From G965232465 sp965232465 (GTDB lineage: Bacteria; Pseudomonadota; Alphaproteobacteria; JAQWUY01): a stretch of 64,000 nt of DNA. The DNA is taken from positions 1,488,001 through 1,552,000 of the forward strand of contig OZ246977.1 of the NCBI GenBank assembly GCA_965232465.1, read 5' to 3'. Positions 55,821-64,000 of the stretch are shown here, piece after piece. A program made the translations under genes and the position numbers. Position 1 is the first letter of the stretch. Each line of letters starts with the position of its first letter. Below the pieces are notes generated by a model. That model was given only the letters and a program-made list of their open reading frames with translations, was not told the DNA's origin and did not search any database.

Positions 55821-56765
55821 TTATTTATTTTTGCCAACCATGGCTTTTACCGCTTGATAATTCGACATCAGTACAGATTTTGTTTGTGCCCCATAATTTT
55901 TTGTCGGTACAAAGGAAATATTTTGCACAACATCGATAACCTCCTTATCACGTATGGCATTGTCAATCGCCCGCATAAGTGCCTTTTTGGCATCCGCAGG
56001 AACACCTTTTGGCACCGCAAAGAAGTAAATTGGGTCAAGGGAATAGGGAATCCCTTGTTGTTTTAAGGTGGATACATTGGGGGCATAGGCATGGCGATCA
56101 TCGGTTACCGCCGCAAGCATCTTTAACCTGCCGGACTGTACATATTCGATATGTGTACCCGCCGCATATGCCGCATCCACATGCCCGCCCAGTACCGCTG
56201 GCACGGTTTCAGCGGACGACTTAAACGGCACAAGTCCAATATTTGTACCATTGTCTTTATTCACAGACGCCACAATAAATTTTTGCGGTGGGGCATCGAA
56301 GGCGATTTTAGCTGTGTTATTTTTTGCATAAGCCACAAATTCCGCAAAAGTATCATACGGGGCATCCGCACTGGCAACAAGAGAAATGGGTGCCCTGGAA
56401 ATGGTCCCCAAATATTCAATACTATCCAAGGTAATGGGCATTTTGTCTTCGCCTTTTAATGCCAACTGCATTAACAAGGGTACATTTACGGACAAGCCTA
56501 TTAGCTGTCCATCGGGCTTTTGTTTTGACATATTCGCCAACATGGCAACACCGCCGCCACCGGGTTTATTTTCAGGCACAATTTTCCATCCCGTTTGGCG
56601 TTCGATTACCTTGGCAACAACCCGCCCGGATACATCGGTGGTGCCACCCGCCCCAAAACCAATGTGCATTTTAATCGGTCCATTCGGTTGCCAATCCGCC
56701 CATGCCATGGTGAAAGAAGCCATTACACAGCCAACAATAGAAACACATTTTAAAAATTTTTTCAT
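55821..56765 (-). CDS. tctC: Tripartite tricarboxylate transporter substrate-binding protein TctC
   Basis: 314 residues with signal peptide (MKKFLKCVSIVGCVMASFTM then AWAD). Typical Bug-family features: MHIGFGAGGTTDVSGRVVAKVIERQTGWKIVPENKPGGGG near residues 33-72, and a C-terminal LDPIYFFAVPKGVPADAKKAL. First gene of the tctCBA-sulfatase operon. The ligand is unknown; Bug proteins bind carboxylated or amidated organic solutes. Confidence 0.92.
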   Translation of the reverse strand: MKKFLKCVSIVGCVMASFTMAWADWQPNGPIKMHIGFGAGGTTDVSGRVVAKVIERQTGWKIVPENKPGGGGVAMLANMSKQKPDGQLIGLSVNVPLLMQLALKGEDKMPITLDSIEYLGTISRAPISLVASADAPYDTFAEFVAYAKNNTAKIAFDAPPQKFIVASVNKDNGTNIGLVPFKSSAETVPAVLGGHVDAAYAAGTHIEYVQSGRLKMLAAVTDDRHAYAPNVSTLKQQGIPYSLDPIYFFAVPKGVPADAKKALMRAIDNAIRDKEVIDVVQNISFVPTKNYGAQTKSVLMSNYQAVKAMVGKNK

Positions 56766-56845
56766 AATATATCTTCCCTTAATTATTTAAAAATACTTTT
56801 TTGCTGGGCAAACTGTATCATATTAAAAAGAATATATCAACAAAA

Positions 56846-57400
56846 TTATGCGGGAAAATCAATCAATCTGTAAGGTGGGGCAATGGCGGCACATTTATCC
56901 GCACCGCCCAATCCCACCAATTCCAAAATAAAGGCAAATCCGACCACTACGCCCCCGGCTTTTTGCACCAATTCGGCGGTGGCACATGCGGTCCCGCCGG
57001 TTGCCAATAAATCATCGACTATTAAGCATTTTGTCCCTGGTTGTAATACACGCTGTTGAATTTCCAAAGTATCTGTACCATATTCCAACACATACTGGTG
57101 CGTATATACCGCCCCCGGTAACTTGCCCGGTTTACGAACCATAGTAAAGGGTTTATGCAATGCCACCGACAACGCAGAAGTGGGTAAAAATCCCCGACTT
57201 TCGACGGCTATCATCATATCAAAATCGACTTCTTGTAACATATGCCCCATGTGTGCCATCACCGATTTCCATATATTGGCGTCCTCAAAAAGACTGTTAA
57301 TATCATAAAACAAAATCCCCTTAGTGGGAAAATCGGGAATTTTACGAATGGCGTGTTTAATATGGCACATGGTGTGTTTATTATCGATTTTCATACTCAT
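56846..57400 (-). CDS. apt: Adenine phosphoribosyltransferase
   Basis: Purine salvage: adenine + PRPP to AMP. 184 residues from ATG 57400; ATG 57394 with GGAA at good spacing is an alternative. IRKIPDFPTKGILFYDI opens the fold, AVESRGFLPTSALSVAL binds adenine, FTMVRKPGKLPG is the flexible loop, and CLIVDDLLATGGTACATAEL is the PRPP loop. It is followed by no close partner; the asparaginase gene ends 29 bp upstream on the same strand. Confidence 0.95.
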   Translation of the reverse strand: MSMKIDNKHTMCHIKHAIRKIPDFPTKGILFYDINSLFEDANIWKSVMAHMGHMLQEVDFDMMIAVESRGFLPTSALSVALHKPFTMVRKPGKLPGAVYTHQYVLEYGTDTLEIQQRVLQPGTKCLIVDDLLATGGTACATAELVQKAGGVVVGFAFILELVGLGGADKCAAIAPPYRLIDFPA

Positions 57401-57429
57401 TTCCAACTTTATGGTATATACATATCCCT

Positions 57430-58497
57430 TTAAAATGCCGGGGTTATCGCCCCGACTGTATACCCATTCCAATTGGTAATGGGGGGGGCATAATGGTGCA
57501 TCAGCTGTTTTTTGTGCGTATCCGATAACACCCCGACCTTTTCCAGTATGCGTAATAAAATAACTTTGCACGCCCGCATCGATCCGTCATCGACTTTTAT
57601 GGCAATCCCCATATCATAATCGGGTATGGATGCCAAATATACGCCCTCTGCCCCGCCTTTGACAAACACTTTTTTACCAAAAACCTGCATCACATCCGTA
57701 CAGCATTGACGGGTTCCCGCAATCATAAAAGGATGCTTGGCAACCGCATCTGTTAAGGTCTTAATCCCTGTGCCAATGTCGGGCGATAAGGTGGCATCGG
57801 GGTTGGCAACACGGGCAAACGCATACGCCAGATTTTTTAAAGGTACGGCCCAAGTGGGCACAGAACACCCATCCCGATCGACAGCCGCCGTATGCATATC
57901 ATATCCAGACATATTGCCAAGGTGCTGGCGAATAGATTGTTGCACGGGGTGATCGGGATGAATATATCCTTGTATATCCCACCCCATTTTTTTTGCATAT
58001 ACCACCATCCCCGCATGTTTCCCCGAACAATTATTGTGAACCGCCCTAAATGTATGCCCTGCACGGGTAATGGCATCGGCGGACGCCCGGTGGGTGGGGG
58101 GGTGGACACCACATTCTAAGTCGGCGGGGGATAAACCCGCCTTGTGTAACATTTCGGTAACGGCTTGTATGTGGGCGGGTTCGCCCCGATGCGATGCACA
58201 GGTAATGGCAATATGGGTATGGTTTAATCCATATTCCTTATGGGCACCGCATAATATCATGGGCAAGGCTTGAAAGATTTTTGTACTGGAACGGGGATAA
58301 ATGGGCGTGTCATAATCCCCCATGGCATCGCATACATTGCCCGCCCCATCGACGATAACATACCGTCCCCGGTGCATGGATTCGATAATCCCCCCCCGGG
58401 TAACATGCACCAAAACCGGGTTTTGTGCCGGGTTTTGTGTAGGCGGATGTTTTGCCCGATGTGCGGTTGTGGGCTTATGCCCCCCTTGTTGCCCCAT
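57430..58497 (-). CDS. Asparaginase, rhizobial (class 3 / PF06089) type
   Basis: 355 residues from ATG 58497, with GGGGA upstream; a TTG start at 58551 is less likely. Unrelated to the E. coli enzymes. It shows the Rhizobium etli-type motifs: PVLVHVTRGGIIES start, PRSSTKIFQALPM (catalytic Ser and Lys), ITCASHRGEPAH, NNCSGKHAGMV (Cys and Lys) and DRDGCSVPTWAVPL. Hydrolyses L-asparagine to aspartate and ammonia in the cytoplasm. Lies between prmC and apt on the same strand. Confidence 0.9.
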   Translation of the reverse strand: MGQQGGHKPTTAHRAKHPPTQNPAQNPVLVHVTRGGIIESMHRGRYVIVDGAGNVCDAMGDYDTPIYPRSSTKIFQALPMILCGAHKEYGLNHTHIAITCASHRGEPAHIQAVTEMLHKAGLSPADLECGVHPPTHRASADAITRAGHTFRAVHNNCSGKHAGMVVYAKKMGWDIQGYIHPDHPVQQSIRQHLGNMSGYDMHTAAVDRDGCSVPTWAVPLKNLAYAFARVANPDATLSPDIGTGIKTLTDAVAKHPFMIAGTRQCCTDVMQVFGKKVFVKGGAEGVYLASIPDYDMGIAIKVDDGSMRACKVILLRILEKVGVLSDTHKKQLMHHYAPPITNWNGYTVGAITPAF

Positions 58498-58594
58498 AAA
58501 ATTTCCCCAAAATTTCCCTAATGTATCCCAATAATCGACGCAGTGTACCAAGTTTACCCGATTTAAACAACTATTTTTTGGATTTTTATATATA

Positions 58595-59419
58595 TCACCT
58601 TTGATATACTTGTACCCGTATAATATGGGCTATGTCCGTGTGTTGTGCATATAATGTCCAGCCATTGTTTGTAAAAATATCCGCCACTTGTCGGTGTTGG
58701 TGTATCCCCAATTCCACCACCATATACCCCCCATCCGCCAACATGCCCGCCGGTATATCCGCCAATGCACCATAGGCGGACATCCCATCCCGCCCGCCGT
58801 CCAGTGCCTGTATGGGGTCATAATTACGCACTTCTGGTTGTAAACTGGTAATATCTTGGCTGCGGATATATGGGGGGTTGGAAACGATTATATCAAACGG
58901 TGTCTGACGGGGAACACAATCCCACCAATCGCTTTGTACATAGGTTATTCTGTGCCCCAGTTGGTGAAAATCTGCATTTTTTTGTGCCATTTTTAAAGCA
59001 TCCCGGCTGATATCGACGGCAACCCCCCGGGCGGTGGGGTATTGGTGTAACAAACTGATAATAATACAGCCACTGCCCGTGCCCATATCCAAAATATTTT
59101 TCGGCGGTTCCGGGCAACATGCCAGCACCGATTCGATGACAGTTTCCGTATCAGGACGGGGGGATAAAACGGTTTCATCCACATAAAACACCCCGTGCCA
59201 AAATCCTTTAATACCGATAATTTTATCCACCGGGGCACCTTGTAATCTGTGCTGACAATACTGTTGTAACAGGGCATATTGGGCGGTGTCCAGCCGCTTA
59301 TCCATATGATAAATAACCTGTGATACCTCCACACCCAACACATGGGCAACAAAATACCGTTTATCAACAGAATCAATATTCATATATACATGATTTAAAA
59401 AATACCGCACCGTATACAT
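58595..59419 (-). CDS. prmC: Peptide chain release factor glutamine methyltransferase
   Basis: 274 residues from ATG 59419 (GGGGG upstream; an internal ATG at 59383 is possible). Helical N-terminus, then LSPRPDTETVIE, SAM motif ILDMGTGSGCIIISLL, and catalytic IIVSNPPYIRSQD, all diagnostic of PrmC/HemK. Methylates the GGQ glutamine of RF1 and RF2. Confidence 0.95.
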   Translation of the reverse strand: MYTVRYFLNHVYMNIDSVDKRYFVAHVLGVEVSQVIYHMDKRLDTAQYALLQQYCQHRLQGAPVDKIIGIKGFWHGVFYVDETVLSPRPDTETVIESVLACCPEPPKNILDMGTGSGCIIISLLHQYPTARGVAVDISRDALKMAQKNADFHQLGHRITYVQSDWWDCVPRQTPFDIIVSNPPYIRSQDITSLQPEVRNYDPIQALDGGRDGMSAYGALADIPAGMLADGGYMVVELGIHQHRQVADIFTNNGWTLYAQHTDIAHIIRVQVYQR

Positions 59420-59549
59420 GCCCCCATCATACGACAGATGGGTATATAATCATAGTATCATTTTATATAAATGTAATTATATATATTGACAAAATGCGTT
59501 TGTTTATGTACTGTTTTTGGGTGTTATATCAATACATCAAGGAGGGGAT

Positions 59550-60422
59550 ATGTTTCCAAAAATACTTTTAACAATATATAAAATACTTTTAACAATATAT
59601 ATTGTGTTATATTTGTTTATCACACCCATAGCATACGCATATGATTTTTTGTCGGATTCATACTGGAAAACGGCGACCATAGAAAGTGTACAAAATGCTA
59701 TTGCCAATGGGGCGGATATAAAAGCACGGGATACATATATGCTAACCCCTTTGATGAAGGCGTCTTGGTTTAATAAAAATCCCAAAATTATTGATACCTT
59801 GATTAAAGCGGGAGCGGATGTCAATGCCCGGACTGAGGATGGACAAACCCCTTTGATGTGGGCATCGGCATTTAATGAAAACCCCGAAATTATTGATACG
59901 CTGATACAGGCGGGGGCACATGTCCATGCCCGGGATGCAGATCGACAGACACCTTTGATGCGGGCGGCTGTGCATAATCAAAACCCTGTGGTTATACATA
60001 TGCTGATCACAGCAGGGGCGGACCCAGAGGCACGCAATAAATTCGGATGGACACCTCTGATGAAGGCGTCTTGGTTTAATAAAAGCCCAGATGTTTTGCA
60101 TACATTGATTACAGCAGGGGCGGACCCAAACGCACGCAATAGGTGGGGAACCACACCTTTAATGTATGCGTCCTTTGAAAATGAAAACCCTGATTTTATT
60201 AACATACTGATTAAGGCAGGGGCGGATGTGAATGCCCAAGATGAGGATGGTATGACAGCTTTAATGTATGCCTCTTGGCAAAACGAAAACCCCGATGTTA
60301 TTCGCATGCTGATTAAGGCAGGTGCCGACACAACAATCAAAGACAAAAATGGCAAAACCGCTTCTGATTATGTTGTGGAAAATAAAGCATTACAAGATTC
60401 GCCTGCCCGCTGGGAATTATAA
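59550..60422 (+). CDS. Secreted ankyrin-repeat protein
   Basis: 290 residues from ATG 59550, behind a near-perfect AAGGAGGGG site. The signal peptide is unusual: MFPKILLTIYKILLTIYIVL contains KILLTIY twice, from a perfect 21-bp tandem duplication. After AYAYDF come about six 33-35 residue ankyrin repeats (GADIKARDTYMLTPLMKA, GADVNARTEDGQTPLMWA, and so on), each with a NPxxIxxLI helix. Probably periplasmic or exported; a host-interaction role is only a guess. No neighbour on the same strand. Confidence 0.88.
   Translation: MFPKILLTIYKILLTIYIVLYLFITPIAYAYDFLSDSYWKTATIESVQNAIANGADIKARDTYMLTPLMKASWFNKNPKIIDTLIKAGADVNARTEDGQTPLMWASAFNENPEIIDTLIQAGAHVHARDADRQTPLMRAAVHNQNPVVIHMLITAGADPEARNKFGWTPLMKASWFNKSPDVLHTLITAGADPNARNRWGTTPLMYASFENENPDFINILIKAGADVNAQDEDGMTALMYASWQNENPDVIRMLIKAGADTTIKDKNGKTASDYVVENKALQDSPARWEL
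59559..59600 (+). repeat. 21-bp perfect tandem repeat in ankyrin protein signal peptide
   Basis: Two identical 21-bp units, 59559-59579 and 59580-59600, in frame. They encode KILLTIY twice. Confidence 0.9.
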
Positions 60423-60423
60423 T

Positions 60424-60458
60424 CAAAAAAATCCCCTTGCCACAATATGGGCAAGGGG
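60424..60458 (-). terminator. Intrinsic terminator of the ilvBNC operon
   Basis: On the minus strand CCCCTTGCC - catattgt - GGCAAGGGG is followed by ATTTTTTTGATT. 9-bp GC-rich stem 33 bp beyond the ilvC stop. Confidence 0.88.
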
Positions 60459-60490
60459 TGTTAGGTATAAATGTAATACAACTGAAAAAC

Positions 60491-61510
60491 TTAATTCTTC
60501 GACTTATCGACCAATTTTGCATCGTGAATCCAAGGCATCATTGCCCGCAATGATTCGCCGACGGTTTCGATTTGGTGTTGCGATTGGGCTTGGCGCATAT
60601 CGACCAAATCTTTGAGCCCTTGCTTATTCCCACCCATAAATTGGTTTACGAATTTACCGGATTGAATATCCGCCAAAATATCTTTCATGGCTTGTTTGGT
60701 GTCGGCGGTAATCACCCGTGGACCGGATACATACCCGCCATATTCCGCCGTGTTGGAAATGGAATAATTCATATTCGACATGCCCGCCTCATACATTAAG
60801 TCGACAATAAGCTTCATTTCATGCAGGCATTCGAAGTATGCCATTTCCGGGGCATATCCCGCTTCGACCAAGGTTTCAAAGCCCGCTTTAATCAATTCGG
60901 ACACACCGCCACATAACACAGCTTGTTCCCCAAACAAATCGGTTTCCACCTCTTCCTTAAAAGTGGTTTCGATAATTCCCCCCTTGCCGCCACCATTTGC
61001 GGACGCATATGACAAAATAATATCTTTGGTATCGCCACTGGAATCATTGGCAATGGCGATTAAGGTTGGCACCCCGCCCCCTTTTAAATATTCACCCCGT
61101 ACCGTATGCCCGGGACCTTTTGGGGCAACCATTGCCACATTTACCGTATGTTTGGGGGCAATAAAATCAAAATGTATATTTAAACCATGGGCAAATAACA
61201 AGGTTGCCCCATCCTGAATAAAGGGGGCAACTTCGTGATTATAAATATCTTGTTGCTGTTCATCTGGTGCCAACATCATGATAACATCGGCATCTTTTGC
61301 CGCATCCGATGGGGACATGACCTCAAATCCTGCGGTCGATGCTTTGGCACGGGTTGCCGACCCCTCACGCAAGGCAACAATTACGCCTTCGACCCCTGAA
61401 TCCCGCAGATTTTGTGCGTGGGCGTGTCCTTGCGACCCATATCCAATAATCGCCACTTTTTTACTTTTGATAATATCCAGATTACAATCTGCGTCATAAT
61501 ATACTTTCAT
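60491..61510 (-). CDS. ilvC: Ketol-acid reductoisomerase
   Basis: Second common step of valine and isoleucine synthesis. 339 residues, class I. NADPH-binding IIGYGSQGHAHAQNLRDSG (22-41), LREGSATRAKA specificity loop, MMLAPDEQQ, HGLNIHF, APKGPGHTVRGEY, and the metal-binding EQAVLCGG and FECLHEMKLIVDLMYE segments are all intact. Last gene of ilvB-ilvN-ilvC. Confidence 0.97.
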   Translation of the reverse strand: MKVYYDADCNLDIIKSKKVAIIGYGSQGHAHAQNLRDSGVEGVIVALREGSATRAKASTAGFEVMSPSDAAKDADVIMMLAPDEQQQDIYNHEVAPFIQDGATLLFAHGLNIHFDFIAPKHTVNVAMVAPKGPGHTVRGEYLKGGGVPTLIAIANDSSGDTKDIILSYASANGGGKGGIIETTFKEEVETDLFGEQAVLCGGVSELIKAGFETLVEAGYAPEMAYFECLHEMKLIVDLMYEAGMSNMNYSISNTAEYGGYVSGPRVITADTKQAMKDILADIQSGKFVNQFMGGNKQGLKDLVDMRQAQSQHQIETVGESLRAMMPWIHDAKLVDKSKN

Positions 61511-61549
61511 GGTGTTCTCCTTATAAATTAAAATATTGTGTGTACCGCA

Positions 61550-62125
61550 TTATACAGACAAAATATCAGAACCGCAAGTCATGGCGACAACGCCCGACCG
61601 TGCCACTTCGACTGTGCCCATATCACGCATTAAACCGATAAATTGCATCACCCGTCGATTGGAACCGACAATTTGAAACATAAAAGTATCCAAAGTGGCA
61701 TCGACAACTTCCGCATGAAACACTTCCGCCAACCGTAACGCTTCGCGCCGTTGTGTGCCGGTGGCGTGTACTTTTATCAGCACAACTTCCCGTTCGATAT
61801 GTTCGTCTTCGGTCACATCGACTACCTTACGGACGGCAACAATGCGTGAAATTTGCGATTTAATTTGTAAAATCGTTTTGCGGTTCCCCGTGGTTACAAT
61901 GTTAATACGGGACATATTTAATTCCTTATCTACCGCCGCCACAGTCAAGCTTTCCAGATTATATCCCCGGGCGGAAAACATCCCCACCACCCGGGCAAGC
62001 ACGCCGGACACATTATCCACCAACACAGAAAAAGTGTGCCGTTCGATCTGTTTGCGTTCTTGAATAACACTGTATGCGGATTTAAAAGGTGCATGTGCTG
62101 GTGTATCTGTCGGTGTATCTGTCAT
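61550..62125 (-). CDS. ilvN: Acetolactate synthase small subunit
   Basis: 191 residues. ACT domain at residues about 30-105 (FSVLVDNVSGVLARVVGMFSARGYNLESL), followed by the C-terminal ALS_ss domain. Regulatory subunit that gives valine feedback to the ilvB product. An N-terminal extension (MTDTPTDTPAHAPFKSA) precedes the ACT domain. 12 bp after ilvB. Confidence 0.95.
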   Translation of the reverse strand: MTDTPTDTPAHAPFKSAYSVIQERKQIERHTFSVLVDNVSGVLARVVGMFSARGYNLESLTVAAVDKELNMSRINIVTTGNRKTILQIKSQISRIVAVRKVVDVTEDEHIEREVVLIKVHATGTQRREALRLAEVFHAEVVDATLDTFMFQIVGSNRRVMQFIGLMRDMGTVEVARSGVVAMTCGSDILSV

Positions 62126-62137
62126 TATCTTATCCCC

Positions 62138-63904
62138 TTATACCATTTTTTTACCATGTTCGCCAATGGCATCGGATGCGGCCGCCAAAATCATTTCATT
62201 ATGTGCCGCACCAGAGGGAATCATGGGGAAACAATTTTCCAATTTCTGTACACGGCAATCGACGATCACCGGTCCGTCCGTTTGTATCATCTGTACGATT
62301 TTATCGTCCAACGCATCCACCGAATCGATCACAATACCGGTCCAGCCATAGGCTTGTGCCAATTTCACAAAATCCGGCATAGAATCCGTATAGCTGTGGG
62401 AATAGCGCTCTTCGTGTAATAATTCCTGCCATTGGCGCACCATACCCATCCATTGGTTATTTAAAATAAACACTTTTACGGGTAACTTATATTGGGTACA
62501 GGTGGCCATTTCTTGGATATTCATTTGAATGCTGGCATCGCCCGCCACACAAACGGTCAGTGCCTGTGGGTGGGCAATTTGCACCCCCATCGATGCGGGA
62601 AAACCATATCCCATAGTGCCCAACCCGCCTGAGGTCATCCACTGGTGCGGTTTATCAAAGGTCATATACTGTGCCGCCCACATTTGGTGTTGTCCCACTT
62701 CGGTGGTAATACGGGCATCCCGTCCCGATTCGGTAATGTGGTGTTGTAACCGTTGCACAGCATGTTGTGGCACAATCGCCGCACCGGCGGCGGTGGGTTG
62801 GGTATATGCCAAGCATTTTTTGGCACGATTGGCATCGATGGCATCCCACCATGCGTCCAATTTACCGGGGGCAGGTTTATAATTTTCCGCCTTTATAATG
62901 GTAATAATATCCCGCAATACGGATGCACAATCGCCCACAATCGCCACCTCAACGGGAATAATTTTGTCGATATTCGACGAATCAATATCGATATGAATTT
63001 TTTTCGATTCGGGGCTAAATTTGCTGGGTACACCTGTAACCCGATCATCAAACCGTGCCCCCACCGCCAACATCACATCGCAATCGTGCATGGCAAGGTT
63101 TGCCTCCACCGTCCCGTGCATGCCCAACATGCCCAAAAAATTCGGATGGGTCGATGGCAACGCCCCCAACCCCATTAGGGTTAAAGTGGTCGGTGCATGC
63201 AATATATCGGTCAATTCTTGTAACAAGGCACAGGCATCGGCACCGGAATTTATCAACCCGCCACCGCCATAAATAATCGGGCGGTGTGCCTTCATTAACA
63301 TCTGAGCCGCCACTTTTATCGATGCGGGGTCGCCCTTGGTTTCGGGGTAATAGCTGATATGTTTATACTGTTCCACTTTCATATAAGGGGTGTGGGCAAA
63401 CTGAATATCTTTGGGCAAATCGACCACCACCGGTCCGGGACGCCCGGTGCGGGCAACATAAAACGCCTCATGTATGGTTTGTGCCAACTTTTCGCTTTTG
63501 CGTACCAAATAATTCGCCTTGGTACACGAACGGGTTAAGCCGACGGTGTCCGCCTCCTGAAAAGCATCCGTACCAATCAGGTGGGTGGGGACTTGTCCGG
63601 TTAAACACACCACTGGCACCGAATCCAACAACGCATCGGTTAAGCCAGTGATGGCATTTGTCGCCCCGGGTCCCGAAGTCACCAACGCACACCCCACTTT
63701 ACCCGTCGATCGGGCATATCCTTCCGCCGCATGTAACGCCGCTTGTTCATGACGCACCAAAATATGGCGGATTTTTGGGTGGTTGTGCAACACATCATAT
63801 AGGGGCAACACCGCCCCCCCCGGATACCCAAATATGGTGTCAACGCCTTGTTCCACCAAAGCCTTGATAACCGTTTGTGCACCAGATACATGTTTTTTTG
63901 ACAT
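62138..63904 (-). CDS. ilvB: Acetolactate synthase large subunit
   Basis: ThDP enzyme, first step of branched-chain amino acid synthesis; 588 residues. N-terminal GVDTIFGYPGGAVLPLYD with the catalytic Glu in the following VRHEQAALHAAEGYAR; FAD-domain GARFDDRVTG; ThDP motif GDASIQMNIQEMATCTQYKLPVKVFILNN. Starts at ATG 63904. The 96 bp upstream are AT-rich; the TTGAAA near the right edge may belong to a promoter on either strand. Confidence 0.97.
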   Translation of the reverse strand: MSKKHVSGAQTVIKALVEQGVDTIFGYPGGAVLPLYDVLHNHPKIRHILVRHEQAALHAAEGYARSTGKVGCALVTSGPGATNAITGLTDALLDSVPVVCLTGQVPTHLIGTDAFQEADTVGLTRSCTKANYLVRKSEKLAQTIHEAFYVARTGRPGPVVVDLPKDIQFAHTPYMKVEQYKHISYYPETKGDPASIKVAAQMLMKAHRPIIYGGGGLINSGADACALLQELTDILHAPTTLTLMGLGALPSTHPNFLGMLGMHGTVEANLAMHDCDVMLAVGARFDDRVTGVPSKFSPESKKIHIDIDSSNIDKIIPVEVAIVGDCASVLRDIITIIKAENYKPAPGKLDAWWDAIDANRAKKCLAYTQPTAAGAAIVPQHAVQRLQHHITESGRDARITTEVGQHQMWAAQYMTFDKPHQWMTSGGLGTMGYGFPASMGVQIAHPQALTVCVAGDASIQMNIQEMATCTQYKLPVKVFILNNQWMGMVRQWQELLHEERYSHSYTDSMPDFVKLAQAYGWTGIVIDSVDALDDKIVQMIQTDGPVIVDCRVQKLENCFPMIPSGAAHNEMILAAASDAIGEHGKKMV

Positions 63905-64000
63905 TTTATATCATCCCCTTACTTACATACCAAAAATATAAGTCCATATGTATATTGAAAAAATACCATACCACTATCCCCTCATACATTCAATACATTT

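Noticed and set aside
1..64000. tRNA or rRNA genes
   Set aside because: I examined the intergenic gaps and saw no cloverleaf with a GGTTCGAATCC-type T-loop and no rRNA sequence. A covariance-model scan would be decisive.

Overview
The window looks like a chromosomal segment of a low-to-moderate GC member of the Alphaproteobacteria. The best clues are the ispH-thrB-rnhA gene order with an APH-type homoserine kinase, the rplS-trmD-rimM-rpsP-ffh cluster, O-succinylhomoserine sulfhydrylase, and TRAP and TTT solute transporters. Invasin-type adhesins, a SLAM-like outer-membrane protein, a secreted ankyrin protein and a decayed Fic gene suggest a host-associated or biofilm lifestyle. I do not name a species. 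Apart from the pseudogene, no gene-free stretch exceeds 300 bases. The longest gaps (4760-5022, 11245-11507, 12375-12583, 51919-52183) are each described below.

Layout. 1-4759 (minus) is a gyrA-coaD-rhodanese-metZ operon; metZ runs off the left edge. 5023-6231 is a lysine-forming saccharopine dehydrogenase. 6431-7558 is a Fic pseudogene with four lesions and a G14 tract. 7635-11244 (minus) is ffh-rpsP-rimM-trmD-rplS, with a structured leader upstream of ffh. 11508-17201 holds a DMT transporter and a large inverse-autotransporter adhesin with a poly-A tract inside its likely promoter and a frameshift in a tandem repeat. 17395-26355 is housekeeping: tusA, a PLP-binding protein, a GH73 hydrolase, nfuA, a SLAM-like protein, a MarR regulator, ygfZ, pyrC, ispH-thrB-rnhA.

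26437-34770 is a catabolic cassette: LysR regulator, DUF1445 D-glutamate cyclase-like protein, TRAP transporter and full-length 5-oxoprolinase. Together these could import and degrade D-glutamate or 5-oxoproline. polA and a second adhesin with a truncated barrel follow, then rpsD (minus).

41816-51918 (minus) is a defence island. A MmeI-like DNA methyltransferase, an SF2 helicase and a GIY-YIG (T5orf172) protein form a restriction-modification-like system. An AAA15 ATPase + RloB pair, which recalls PARIS/OLD-type defence, and several small AT-rich membrane or unknown genes sit between the methyltransferase and the helicase. The ATPase, RloB, helicase and GIY-YIG genes are tightly coupled. This is the best candidate for an undescribed composite system.

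51933-52176 is a 200-bp hairpin-rich repeat unit. 52184-56765 (minus) is a tripartite tricarboxylate transporter operon ending in a sulfatase-family gene. 56846-59419 (minus) holds apt, a rhizobial-type asparaginase and prmC; 59550-60422 is the ankyrin protein; 60491-63904 (minus) is the ilvB-ilvN-ilvC operon.
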